The position numbers and the translations under genes were made by a program. The notes beneath the pieces were generated by a model, which was not told the DNA's origin, ran no database searches, and was given only the letters and a program-made list of their open reading frames with translations. Below, in pieces: positions 1 to 8,496 of a DNA stretch of 64,000 bases. The stretch is from Paraburkholderia saeva (GTDB taxonomy: Bacteria > Pseudomonadota > Gammaproteobacteria > Burkholderiales > Burkholderiaceae). The stretch spans positions 620,001 to 684,000 of the forward strand of contig NZ_CAJQZC010000001.1 in NCBI RefSeq assembly GCF_907164555.1. Reading direction: 5' to 3'. Numbering within the stretch: position 1 is the stretch's first letter; every line of letters begins with the position of its first letter.

Positions 1-1335
1 GCCCGCGAAACACACCACGGTTCGCCCGGGGTGCTGAAGCTTTGCAGCCACCGCCGCCGGCAGGCCGTAGCCCATGGCGCCGCTCGTCGGCGCGAGTTCC
101 GTGCGCGGCGTGCGGTACCGGTAGTAGCGATGCACCCAGACCGTATAGTTGCCCGCACCGTTGGCGATGATGGCGTCATCAGGCAGCGTGGCGTTCAGGT
201 GTCTCAGCACCTGCGTCATGTCGACGCCTTCGGTCGGCACGTCCGACGCCGGTTCCCCCGAATGCCGCTCATAATCCGCGCGTGCGGACGCGGTCCACGT
301 ATGCCAGACGACGTCGGTTGCGGGCATGGCGGCCAGCGCGCGGGCGAACTCGCGCATGCCGCAGTTGATGGCAAGCGCGGGTTGATAGACGCGGCCCAGT
401 TCGCCGGCGTCGGCGTGCACATGGACCAGCGTTTGTTTTGGCAGCGGGCTCTGGAACAGCGTGTAGCCGTCTGAAGTGACCTCGGCGAGGCGCGTGCCGA
501 GCGCAATCACAAGGTCTGCGGATCGCACGCGGTCGGCCAGTTGTGGCGATACGCCGAGGCCAATCTGGCCGACATAGTTCGCATGGCGGTTGTCAAACAG
601 ATCCTGGCGGCGGAAGGAAGCGGCAACCGGTATGTCGAAGGCTTCGGCGAAGGAGCGCAGGTCCGCGCATGCCGCTTCGTCCCAACCCGAACCGCCCACT
701 ACGAGCAGCGGCTGGCTCGCATTGGCGAGCAAGCCTCGAAAGGCTTCCGTTGCGCCCGCGCCGAGGCCCGGCTGAGTGGCCGGCGAAAGACCGGCGTCAT
801 GCGCGATGCCCGACGCGAAGAGGACGTCTTCAGGCAGCGCGATCACGACGGGGCCCGGTCGCCCGGACCTGGCCACGCTGAATGCGCGCGCCAGCACTTC
901 GGGAATGCGCGCGAGGTCCTGGATTTCCGTCACCCATTTCGCCATGCCGCCGAACATGCGCCGGTAGTCGACTTCCTGGAACGCCTCGCGTTCGGAAAAC
1001 AGCGTGTCGACCTGGCCGATGAACAGGATCATCGGCGTGGAATCCTGGCTTGCCGTGTGCACCCCGATGCTTGCATGCGTCGCGCCCGGCCCGCGAGTCA
1101 CGAAACAGATGCCAGGGCGGCCGGTGAGCTTGCCGTAGGCATCGGCCATGTTCGCCGCCGCGCCTTCATGGCGGGCGACGTAGGTACGGATGGATGTCGC
1201 GTCGCGCAGCGCGTCCAGGACCGGGAGGTAGCTTTCGCCCGGCACGCAGTACACCGTATCCACGCCGTTCGCGAGCAACGCAGCGACCACGATCTGGCCG
1301 CCATTGCGCGTGCCGGGAAAGGTGGGGTTAGACAT
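1..1335 (-). CDS. thiamine-diphosphate-dependent enzyme, acetolactate synthase-like (3' end outside window)
   Basis: Translating the reverse strand from the ATG at 1335 gives 445 open codons running off the left edge. The N-terminal pyrimidine-binding domain is clear, with the catalytic-type glutamate in RHEGAAANMADAY, followed by GRPGICFVTRGPGATHA and, close to the edge, SGAMGYGLPAAVAAKL and VVCFAG, which in this family directly precedes the GDG magnesium/TPP motif. These are hallmarks of the acetolactate synthase/benzoylformate decarboxylase/sulfoacetaldehyde acetyltransferase superfamily. The substrate cannot be told from sequence. Its ATG overlaps the stop of the upstream transporter gene by 8 bp (ATGTCTAA), so the two are translationally coupled and the transporter probably imports a related organic acid. 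Confidence 0.9.
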   Translation of the reverse strand, partial: MSNPTFPGTRNGGQIVVAALLANGVDTVYCVPGESYLPVLDALRDATSIRTYVARHEGAAANMADAYGKLTGRPGICFVTRGPGATHASIGVHTASQDSTPMILFIGQVDTLFSEREAFQEVDYRRMFGGMAKWVTEIQDLARIPEVLARAFSVARSGRPGPVVIALPEDVLFASGIAHDAGLSPATQPGLGAGATEAFRGLLANASQPLLVVGGSGWDEAACADLRSFAEAFDIPVAASFRRQDLFDNRHANYVGQIGLGVSPQLADRVRSADLVIALGTRLAEVTSDGYTLFQSPLPKQTLVHVHADAGELGRVYQPALAINCGMREFARALAAMPATDVVWHTWTASARADYERHSGEPASDVPTEGVDMTQVLRHLNATLPDDAIIANGAGNYTVWVHRYYRYRTPRTELAPTSGAMGYGLPAAVAAKLQHPGRTVVCFAG

Positions 1336-2569
1336 GTAGTTCGAGCTCCTTGAAGCGCGTTTCAGGCATCGCCAGCGCGGCGAGGAAGACGAGGGCGTAG
1401 GACGCGGCCGCCCAGGCGCCGATCGAGGGACCGAGGCCGTAGCGGGCGCTCGTGATACCCACCGCGGCCGGAATCAGCGAGCCGAAGGCGCGCCCGAAGT
1501 TATACGAAAAGCCACCCGCGCTGGCGCGGATCTGGGCGGGAAAGAGTTCGGAAAAGCAGGCGCCCATCCCGGATACGATGCCCGACTGGAACATCCCGAC
1601 GAGGAAGCCGAGCAGGAGCATGGTCACGCCGACGACCGGCAGAAACGTATAGGTCAGGATCGCGAGCGTCGCCCCGAGTGCGGACAACACGAATGTCTTG
1701 CGCCGCCCGAGCATGTCGCTCAGGTAGGCCGCGCCGACATAGCCGCAAAACGATCCGAAGATGTTGATGGCGAGATACCAGGTGGTGACCCCGACGGACA
1801 TGCTGTGCGTTTGCCGCAGATAGGTGACGAGCCAGGTGAGGATGGTGTAATTGCCGCCCAGCGCGCCGCCCGCAAGCAGTGAAGCCGTCAGGGTCTTGCC
1901 CGCGATGCCGCGTGAGAAGATCAGTTTGAGGTTGCCCCCGATGCTGCCGCGCGCGCCGGCTGTCTTCACGGCGAGGTAGGCTTCCGATTCCTTCACATTG
2001 CGCCGCAGCCAGATCACGGACAGCGCCGGCAGGATGCCGACCATGAAGAGCGCGCGCCACGCGGTCTCGGCGGGCAGCAGGCTGAAGATCGTGAAGTAGG
2101 CAAGCGCCGCGAGTGCATAGCCGATCGGCCAGCCTGCCTGTACGGTGCCGACAGCCCGCCCGCGAATGCGCTTGTCGACCACCTCGCCGATCAGCACCGC
2201 ACCCGCCGCCCACTCGCCGCCGAAGCCGAGTCCTTGCAGGCTGCGCGTGATGAGCAGTTCGTGAAAGCTGTGCGTGAAGGCAGAGGCTCCCGTGAAGACC
2301 GCGAACCACACGATGGTGATCTGCAATACCTTGACCCGGCCGATCCGGTCGGCGAGCAGACCGGCCAGTACGCCGCCTATGGCCGACGTGATCAACGCGG
2401 ACGTGCCGATGATGCCCGCCTCCGACTTTGTCATACCCCACAGCGTGATGAGCGTCGGGATAACGAAAGCGAAGAGTTGCACGTCCATGGCGTCAAGCGC
2501 CCAGCCCATCAGGCATGCCCAGAATGTGCGCTTTTGCGGCGGATTCATGCTGCCGTACCAGGTCGCCAT
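1328..2569 (-). CDS. MFS transporter, organic/aromatic acid symporter type
   Basis: 413 residues with twelve predicted hydrophobic segments. The start carries WALDAMDVQLFAFVIP, a variant of the D-x-x-D signature of TM1 in the aromatic acid/H+ and sialate/sugar-acid symporter groups, and LADRIGRVKVL is the MFS loop 2-3 motif. QGLGFGGEWAAGAVLIGE is the conserved TM4 signature of the same groups. An inner-membrane proton-driven uptake system for an organic acid is the likely role. It is the first gene of a two-gene unit with the TPP enzyme that overlaps its stop codon. The exact substrate is not evident. Confidence 0.9.
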   Translation of the reverse strand: MATWYGSMNPPQKRTFWACLMGWALDAMDVQLFAFVIPTLITLWGMTKSEAGIIGTSALITSAIGGVLAGLLADRIGRVKVLQITIVWFAVFTGASAFTHSFHELLITRSLQGLGFGGEWAAGAVLIGEVVDKRIRGRAVGTVQAGWPIGYALAALAYFTIFSLLPAETAWRALFMVGILPALSVIWLRRNVKESEAYLAVKTAGARGSIGGNLKLIFSRGIAGKTLTASLLAGGALGGNYTILTWLVTYLRQTHSMSVGVTTWYLAINIFGSFCGYVGAAYLSDMLGRRKTFVLSALGATLAILTYTFLPVVGVTMLLLGFLVGMFQSGIVSGMGACFSELFPAQIRASAGGFSYNFGRAFGSLIPAAVGITSARYGLGPSIGAWAAASYALVFLAALAMPETRFKELELHV

Positions 2570-2856
2570 GTCGTCTCCTCATCTTCTAATGTTTTGTATG
2601 CGCCGGCGCGGGGTCACTGCCTGAGTCGCTGTCCGGAGAATGCCACAGCCATCGCCGTGCGCCCATGTGCTGGATGCACAGCAGCTATCGAGTACATGCA
2701 AGGGTGGCGTTGTGAACGCTGCATAGCTGAATTGCGCAGGGCGCCGCAAAAGCGGCGGCTACAATCGACGCAAACAGGCGCGGGCGGCAACGTCCGATGC
2801 CCCCAGGCCGGTGCCGCTCAACGCGCGCGACCGGCACCATAGGGACAACAAACATC

Positions 2857-2897
2857 TTGCACGGGACCAGAGTCATTGCTTTGCATGGAACCGGAGT
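2857..2897. repeat. pair of 17-bp direct repeats in divergent promoter region
   Basis: Two imperfect copies of TTGCAyGGrACCrGAGT lie at 2857-2873 and 2881-2897, 24 bp start to start, inside the 394-bp divergent gap (2570-2963) between the MFS gene and the exported monooxygenase-like gene. A short inverted repeat (GGTGCCG / CGGCACC) precedes them around 2811-2838. The spacing of slightly over two helical turns fits paired regulator sites; this is inference. Nothing else recognisable was seen in the gap. Confidence 0.4.
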
Positions 2898-2963
2898 AAC
2901 GCGTGAAAGCGGCAACTCCGTCCGACAGCTGAAGCGCTAACTCGGGTCGACAGGAGACGAAAT

Positions 2964-3386
2964 ATGCCGAAGCGATTCGCACTGGCTGGTGCGTTACTGG
3001 TTCTTGCCTGCCGCACGGGTGTTGCGCAGGTGCCAGCACCCGTGTCTCCTCCTGCTCCGGCAGCCGCGCCTGTTTCAGCCGCGCCGCTCTATGTCGTCAC
3101 GTATTACGAGCTTCTCCCCGCCAGTCAGCCGGTTCCCGAGGGCGCCCGACCGCCGCTGATCTTCGCCGACTATGTGGCGAAAGCGGCAAGCGAACCCGGT
3201 GCCGTATCCTTCAGGGTGCTCGACGACGCGGAACGGCACAGCCGCTACGTCGTGCTCGAAGTCTGGGCCAACCGTGATGCCTTCGACCAGCATCGCAAGG
3301 CTCAGTCGACGCTCGCGCTAAGGCAGCAAATCGGCGGATGGCTGGTTGGGCCGAGTGATCAGCGTATCCATGGGCGCATGCAATGA
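2964..3386 (+). CDS. exported antibiotic-biosynthesis-monooxygenase (ABM) domain protein
   Basis: 140 residues. The start at 2964 follows a good ribosome site (CAGGAGACGAAAT). Residues 1-22 form a Sec signal peptide ending at GVAQ, then a Pro/Ala-rich linker to about residue 40. The rest reads as an ABM/putative quinol monooxygenase fold: YVVTYYELLP, a V-S-F-R-V-L-D strand, and RYVVLEVWANRDAFDQHRKAQST, the typical E-x-W-x-x-x-x-A-x-x-x-H pattern. ABM proteins are usually cytosolic, so export is notable. First gene of the group 2964-4045. Substrate unknown. Confidence 0.75.
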   Translation: MPKRFALAGALLVLACRTGVAQVPAPVSPPAPAAAPVSAAPLYVVTYYELLPASQPVPEGARPPLIFADYVAKAASEPGAVSFRVLDDAERHSRYVVLEVWANRDAFDQHRKAQSTLALRQQIGGWLVGPSDQRIHGRMQ

Positions 3387-3451
3387 GACGCGTATCTGCA
3401 TCCCGCGTCGTACGCTCGCGTGATCCGCTGGCAACACGCGAAGGGTCCGCC

Positions 3452-4045
3452 ATGAATCGGGTTCGCGTGAGGACGATGGCCGTCGCCTGTCTGCTTGGCC
3501 TGGTCGGAGCATGCGCTCATGTCGACCACAGCAGCGGTGTGCTGATCGACGGCTCAGGCGGCATGGACAACTGGACGCCGCTGGGCGTTGCGAACTGGCG
3601 CGCGCAGGACGGTGTCATCCAGGCGGACGGGATGACCGGCAATGCGGGCGGCTATCTCGTATCGAAGGGGCATTACGGGGACTTCCGGCTGCATGTGGAG
3701 TTCTGGGTCAGCCCGGACGCGAAGAGCGGCATCTTCCTGCGCTGCGCCGACCCGCAGACATTCACGAGCAGGAACTGCTATGAAGTCCAGATCTACGACC
3801 AGCGGCCTGAGCCTCGCTATCGGACGGGATCGATCGTGAACGTCGCGGATACATCGACGCCGATGCTGGCGGGCGGTCGCTGGAACACCTGCGACATCAC
3901 CGCGCAAGGCGCCCACCTGAAGGTCGTGCTCAACGGCGTGCAAACGGTGGACGTGCAGGACGGCAAGCTCGTGGACGGGCGCATCGTGCTGCAATATCGC
4001 GGCGGCGTCGTCAGGTTTCGCAGCGTGCGAATTGGGCCGCTTTAG
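3452..4045 (+). CDS. DUF1080 (3-keto-disaccharide hydrolase-like) lipoprotein
   Basis: 197 residues from the ATG at 3452, chosen because it starts an N-terminal lipoprotein signal (MNRVRVRT then a hydrophobic stretch ending LVGAC, lipid-anchored Cys at about residue 21). The mature part is a DUF1080 domain: DGSGGMDNWTPLG, a strand-rich middle with DFRLHVEFWVSPDAKSGIFLR and CYEVQIYD, and the C-terminal IVLQYRGGVVRFRSVRIGPL. DUF1080 proteins are concanavalin-like beta-sandwiches, some shown to hydrolyse 3-keto-glycosides. It follows the exported ABM gene by 65 bp and its stop overlaps the convergent gene's stop by 4 bp. Confidence 0.85.
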   Translation: MNRVRVRTMAVACLLGLVGACAHVDHSSGVLIDGSGGMDNWTPLGVANWRAQDGVIQADGMTGNAGGYLVSKGHYGDFRLHVEFWVSPDAKSGIFLRCADPQTFTSRNCYEVQIYDQRPEPRYRTGSIVNVADTSTPMLAGGRWNTCDITAQGAHLKVVLNGVQTVDVQDGKLVDGRIVLQYRGGVVRFRSVRIGPL

Positions 4046-4923
4046 GGCGCGTGCGGCGAGGTAAGCGGCCCGACACTCGCGCCCTCGATGTGATTGCGTT
4101 GCAGCGAAGCCGCTACAAACCCCGACGCCTTCACGTCCTCGATGAACGCGCTCAGGTAGCGCGCGCCCGCGGGCCGGTCCTTGAGCGTTGCCATCGCCTG
4201 GTTGATCACCATGAAATTGCCGTCGAGCAGGCGCAGACCGCCTATACGCTTTGCATCCACCTCGCTGCGCTGCTTTACGCCAGCCGCGACCTCGAGCGTC
4301 TGCTGGATCATGGTGTCGGCGACCTGCGTTGGGTCCGGTGCGCGCACGAGCTGCGCATACTTGATCTGCCGGGTCAGGAACAGGTCGTAGGCGCTGCCAC
4401 CGCTTACCGCGATACGCGTGCCTGGCCGATCGACATCTGCGTTGGTCCGTATTGCCGAATCCTGCCGGACCATATAAACGCCCTCTATGATCAGGTAAGG
4501 CGCTGTGTACACCATGTCCCTGGCCCTGTCTGGGTCGATGCCGACGAAGCCGACATCCCAGGCCCGCTCACGCGCGCCTTCGACCACCTTGCGGGCAGCA
4601 GCATACTGGACGAACTCGACGGGTACGCCAAGGCGCCGGGCAAGCTCGCGAGCGAGGTCGACGGATACGCCGTGCAGTTCGCCGGTCGCTGGATCCTTTG
4701 TGGCGAGTGTCGGATTGCCGTAGTTGATCGCCGCGCGCAAGGTGCCGGAAGGGGCGAGCTGGGCGACGGCGTCGGCCGGAACCTGGGGCGCCAGCGCGCC
4801 GTTCGAGCAGGCAACGAGCGACGCAACGCACGCAGCGCCGATGCCTGCGAGGATGTTTGTGCCGAGCCGACGGAAGATCGCGGTCCGCCCTCGTGCAGGC
4901 ATACTGGTCATCGGGCTTCGCAT
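4042..4923 (-). CDS. extracellular solute-binding lipoprotein, family 3 type
   Basis: 293 residues from the ATG at 4923, preceded by ACGGAA eight bases upstream; an in-frame ATG at 5022 would give an implausible 33-residue leader. The lipobox SLVAC lies about 39 residues in, after a long positively charged n-region. The body is a periplasmic binding protein: LAPSGTLRAAINYGNPTLA, GVSVDLARELARRLGVPVEFVQY, WDVGFVGIDPDRARDMVYTAPY, and GTRIAVSGGSAYDLFLTR. No permease or ATPase gene is adjacent, so it is an orphan binding protein or a sensor partner. Ligand unknown. Confidence 0.85.
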   Translation of the reverse strand: MRSPMTSMPARGRTAIFRRLGTNILAGIGAACVASLVACSNGALAPQVPADAVAQLAPSGTLRAAINYGNPTLATKDPATGELHGVSVDLARELARRLGVPVEFVQYAAARKVVEGARERAWDVGFVGIDPDRARDMVYTAPYLIIEGVYMVRQDSAIRTNADVDRPGTRIAVSGGSAYDLFLTRQIKYAQLVRAPDPTQVADTMIQQTLEVAAGVKQRSEVDAKRIGGLRLLDGNFMVINQAMATLKDRPAGARYLSAFIEDVKASGFVAASLQRNHIEGASVGPLTSPHAP

Positions 4924-5166
4924 GGCGGGTTCCGTTCGGGTTATCGCGCAACACGGTGCTGCGGCGTTCCTGCAAGCAGGAGTATCACCAAAGGCGATAT
5001 GGCCTGGCAACCGGTTCGACACCTTTGTCCATGACGCCGATGCATAGCTGCTATTTGCTCCCGCGCCTTGCCGTGCTCGCGGGGCGGCGCGACAGTAGGC
5101 GCGCCGCAGCGAGACGGCGCAAAGGTCGCGCTGGCCGGGAAAAACAGGAGTCAGAGGAGATCGATC

Positions 5167-5565
5167 ATGAAACGTCTCGTATCACTGCTTGCGTGGACAG
5201 CGTGGCTCGGGCTCGGCGCCGCAGGTTGTGCGAACGGGAGCGGGCAGCAGGCCGGCAGCGCAGGCGGCCCGCCTGTCACGGTCATCGCCCACCTCGACGT
5301 GGCGCGTACCGGCCTGGATCGCGCGGTGGTCCTGCTGGACGGGTACGCTGCGACCTCGCGCCAGCAACAGGGCAATCTCGATGTCGAGATCCTGAGGCAG
5401 GTCTCCAGCCCGAACCACTTCACGCTGGTCGAGAGCTGGGCAAGCCGCGATGCCTATGAGGCACATATCAGTTCCAGCGCGGCACGTGAGTTCCATAAGC
5501 AACTCGACCCGTTGCTCGGTTCGCCGCACGATGAACGCCTGTATCGCGACGTGGGCGGTGGTTAG
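5167..5565 (+). CDS. ABM-domain lipoprotein
   Basis: 132 residues from the ATG at 5167, selected because GAGGAGATCGATC sits just upstream and the N-terminus becomes a clean lipoprotein signal (MKRLVSLLAWTAWLGLGAAGC). The domain is antibiotic-biosynthesis-monooxygenase-like: VTVIAHLDVARTGLDRAVVLL, GNLDVEILRQVSSPNHFTLVESWASRDAYEAHISSSAAREFHKQL. It is the second exported ABM protein within 2.7 kb and resembles the one at 2964 in its E-x-W-x-x-x-x-A pattern. It is divergent from the solute-binding gene and precedes a LysR regulator. Confidence 0.8.
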   Translation: MKRLVSLLAWTAWLGLGAAGCANGSGQQAGSAGGPPVTVIAHLDVARTGLDRAVVLLDGYAATSRQQQGNLDVEILRQVSSPNHFTLVESWASRDAYEAHISSSAAREFHKQLDPLLGSPHDERLYRDVGGG

Positions 5566-5739
5566 CGCGACGCAGGATTGCTCAACCCTCGATCCCGGCG
5601 ACCGGTGGCAGACCGTCCCGCCATGGATCCCCATATGCGTGCCTGAACGCTTCGGGCGTCGGGATATACTGTTGCCAACAAAAATCAGGTCGGCGTGCTC
5701 TCGTTCTCAAGTGAAGCATGTCGCCATCAGGAGGCGGCA

Positions 5740-6666
5740 GTGCATTCGGAGGATCTGATGCTGTTCCTGAGCGTCGCGATCAGTGGCAACCTGTCGCGCG
5801 CTTCCATCGAGATCGGCCTTTCGCAGTCGGCCTTGAGCCGGCGTATCGCGGCGCTCGAATCCGAACTGAACACGCGTCTCTTCTATCGCAGCGGGCGTGG
5901 CGTGGTCCTGACCGAAAGCGGCCACCGCCTGATGAAGTACGCGGGGGAAATCAAGGACACGCTGGCCGCCGCCGCTGAGGCACTCTCCGCGCCTTCGCAC
6001 CAGGGGCCATCGAGCATCGTGCTCGCCGCGCAGCCGACCATCGCCAAGATCCTGTTCGGCTCGATCGGCAAGGCGCTGAAGCAGCAGTATCCGGGCATCA
6101 GGATGCGCTTCAAGGAGGGTCTCGGCGGTCATATCCAGGAATGGATCGCCAGCGGCGAGATCGATGCCGCGATTGTCTATCTGCCGGAAAACCACGCCTC
6201 GCTCGGCGTCGACGTGATCCTGCGCGAGCGGCTCAGCTTCGTGGCGCCGCTTGAATTCGGCCCGCTGGGCGAGGGCTTCCCGGTGGAGCGTCTCGGCGAT
6301 GTACCGATGGTGCTGCCCTCGCATCCTCACGGGCTGAGGGTATTGTCGGAATCGCTGGTTGGGCGGTTTGCGAAGACGCTCGATATCAGCATGGAGTGCG
6401 ACGCATCGGTGTACATCACCAAACAGCTTGTGGCCGAAAACTGCGGGTGCACTGTGCTGCCGCTCGCAGCCGTCCAGGAAGAACTGCGCAGCGGCCTGCT
6501 ACAGGCCACGCCGCTGGTCGGCCCGGAGGTCGCGCGCGATGTCGCGATCGTCTCCGGTCGCAACCGGCCGCCCATTCCGAGCCAGTGGCAGGTTCTGCGA
6601 ACCGTCCGGCAACAGATGACGCAACTGGTCGAGAGCGGCAAGTGGCCAGACGCGGTGCTGGTGTGA
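5740..6666 (+). CDS. LysR-family transcriptional regulator
   Basis: 308 residues from the GTG at 5740, preferred over the ATG at 5695 because AGGAGG (5729-5734) is ideally spaced. An N-terminal winged helix-turn-helix (VAISGNLSRASIEIGLSQSALSRRIAALESELNTRLFYRSGRGVVLTESG) is followed by the LysR effector-binding domain (IVLAAQPTIAKIL, GLGGHIQEWIASGEIDAAIVYLP). The HTH lacks the usual aromatic A-x-x-L-x-x-S-Q wording but keeps LSQSALSRRIAALE. It may control the alcohol dehydrogenase just downstream or the exported-protein group upstream; neither is shown. Confidence 0.92.
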   Translation: MHSEDLMLFLSVAISGNLSRASIEIGLSQSALSRRIAALESELNTRLFYRSGRGVVLTESGHRLMKYAGEIKDTLAAAAEALSAPSHQGPSSIVLAAQPTIAKILFGSIGKALKQQYPGIRMRFKEGLGGHIQEWIASGEIDAAIVYLPENHASLGVDVILRERLSFVAPLEFGPLGEGFPVERLGDVPMVLPSHPHGLRVLSESLVGRFAKTLDISMECDASVYITKQLVAENCGCTVLPLAAVQEELRSGLLQATPLVGPEVARDVAIVSGRNRPPIPSQWQVLRTVRQQMTQLVESGKWPDAVLV

Positions 6667-6833
6667 AACGTGACCTTGCCCGGTTGAGGCCGGGCAGCAC
6701 CGGCAGGATCACGAGACGCCCCGAGCGGCGTAGTCTATCCGTACTGCGCGCCAGGCAAATCCGGCGTGCCACGAGGCGGGCTCGCCGTGATGGCCCGCCG
6801 GTCATGTCAGTCCTTTCCACAGGAGTGAAAATC

Positions 6834-7934
6834 ATGTCCGCCATGATGAAAGCTGCGGTTTTTGTCGAACCCGGCCGCATCGAACTTCGCGAAAAACCCA
6901 TCCCCGATGTCGGCCCCAACGACGCACTCATTCGCATCACAACCACCACCATCTGCGGTACCGACGTCCATATCCTCAAAGGCGAATATCCGGTCGTAGA
7001 AGGTCTGACGATCGGACACGAGCCGGTTGGCATCGTCGAAAAACTGGGTGCCGCGGTGGTGGGCTACACCGAAGGGCAGCGCGTGATCGCGGGCGCGATC
7101 TGTCCTAACTTCAACTCCTATGCGGCCATGGACGGCTATCCGTCCCAGGATGGCAGTTACCTGATTCCGAAGGGTCAGTGCGGTTGCCACGGCTACAAGG
7201 CGACGGCGGGCTGGCGCTTCGGCAATCTGATCGACGGCACGCAGGCCGAATACGTACTCGTGCCGGATGCGCAGGCGAACCTTGCGCCCATCCCCGACGG
7301 CCTTACCGATGAGCAGGTGCTGATGTGTCCGGACATCATGTCGACGGGCTTCAAGGGGGCGGAGAACGCGAATATCAGAATCGGCGATACGGTCGCGGTA
7401 TTCGCGCAAGGCCCGATCGGGCTGTGCGCCACGGCGGGCGCACGCCTGCAGGGCGCGACGACGATTATCGCCGTGGACGGGAACGACGCGCGTCTCGCCG
7501 TCGCAAGGAAGATGGGGGCGGACGTCACGGTCAACTTCAGGAACTGCGATGTCGTCGATGAAATCATGAAGCTGACGGGTGGGCGCGGCGTCGATTCGTC
7601 GATCGAGGCCCTGGGTACGCAGGGAACGTTCGAGGCAGCCCTGCGAGTTCTCAAGCCTGGCGGGACGCTTTCAAGCCTTGGCGTGTACTCGTCCGATCTG
7701 CGCATTCCGCTGTCCGCGTTCGCGGCGGGGCTGGGCGATCACCGCATCGTCACGGCCCTGTGCCCCGGCGGCAAGGAGCGGATGCGGCGGCTGATGAACG
7801 TGGTGGCGTCGGAGCGCCTCGATCTCGGCGTCCTGGTGACGCATCACTACGCTCTCGACGACATCGTCGCCGCATACGACCTCTTTGCGAATCAGCGGGA
7901 TGGCGTACTCAAGGTCGCAATCAAGCCACGTTAA
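6834..7934 (+). CDS. zinc-dependent NAD(P)-linked secondary alcohol dehydrogenase
   Basis: 366 residues; the ATG at 6834 follows AGGAG with eight bases spacing. It is a medium-chain dehydrogenase. The catalytic zinc ligands can be read as Cys41 (ICGTD), His62 (IGHEP) and Asp167 (CPDIMSTG), the Cys-His-Asp set of the Thermoanaerobacter/Clostridium secondary alcohol dehydrogenase group rather than Cys-His-Cys. The Rossmann glycines are in VFAQGPIGLCATAGA. The middle segment YPSQDGSYLIPKGQCGCHGYKA is typical of this group. Oxidation/reduction of small secondary alcohols or ketones is likely. Confidence 0.9.
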   Translation: MSAMMKAAVFVEPGRIELREKPIPDVGPNDALIRITTTTICGTDVHILKGEYPVVEGLTIGHEPVGIVEKLGAAVVGYTEGQRVIAGAICPNFNSYAAMDGYPSQDGSYLIPKGQCGCHGYKATAGWRFGNLIDGTQAEYVLVPDAQANLAPIPDGLTDEQVLMCPDIMSTGFKGAENANIRIGDTVAVFAQGPIGLCATAGARLQGATTIIAVDGNDARLAVARKMGADVTVNFRNCDVVDEIMKLTGGRGVDSSIEALGTQGTFEAALRVLKPGGTLSSLGVYSSDLRIPLSAFAAGLGDHRIVTALCPGGKERMRRLMNVVASERLDLGVLVTHHYALDDIVAAYDLFANQRDGVLKVAIKPR

Positions 7935-8496
7935 TTCCGCCGCGATGTGTCCATTTCGAAATGTCCCGGCCGGCGTGCGGGAGGTTGTGTCTGCAACAGG
8001 CAGATGCCGTTCTTCGCGCAATGCCGGCCGGCGAGGTGGCTCAAAACCTTAGCCGGCGCCAGATGGGACAAGGTTGGCGACACAGGCCATCAACCAGATC
8101 CTCCGGATTTGCGTTGGCGAGTCTTCGGGCAGGACCTTCCTCTTTCCGATGATCAACACATCGGCAAATGCGGGTCTTCGGTCCCATCGCGAATGACGTG
8201 AAGCCGGTGCTTTTGACGAGGCGTTGCAAATCAAGCGGTCAAGATTCGCAAGGAAAAGCGAATTCGCTTGCCCGACGCGATTGTTCGGGCGTCGGCCCGA
8301 GTTAATTCGCTGTTGCTGGTTTCGCGCAACACGAAGGATTTTCCTGCGGATGAACCCGGCGTGCGCGTCCCATATAAAATCGAGGGGTGTGATGTGCGAA
8401 CCCGCTGACAGAGCGACCAGACATTGCATCGGACCGGGTAGCATTGTTGGCGCTAGCCGTGATTTGCGGCATGGTTCGAACCGCTTTTACTTACTG
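7935..8496. other. 562-bp gap with short palindromes, no supported gene
   Basis: No convincing coding frame. A 14-bp perfect palindrome (AAGCGAATTCGCTT, 8256-8269) is followed by a 7-bp hairpin (CCGACGC at 8272-8278, GCGTCGG at 8289-8295). A near-palindrome CATTTCGAAATG lies near 7951. A possible -10 box (CATATAAAAT) lies near 8370, about 120 bp before the SWIM gene. The upstream part may be remnant DNA. Confidence 0.4.

Noticed and set aside
541..1353. 270-codon plus-strand frame
   Set aside because: It is antisense to the TPP-dependent enzyme, whose minus-strand translation shows clear family motifs.
7947..8444. Possible transposase fragment in the 7.9-8.4 kb gap
   Set aside because: Neither strand shows a DDE, HTH or other transposase motif; only short palindromes are visible.
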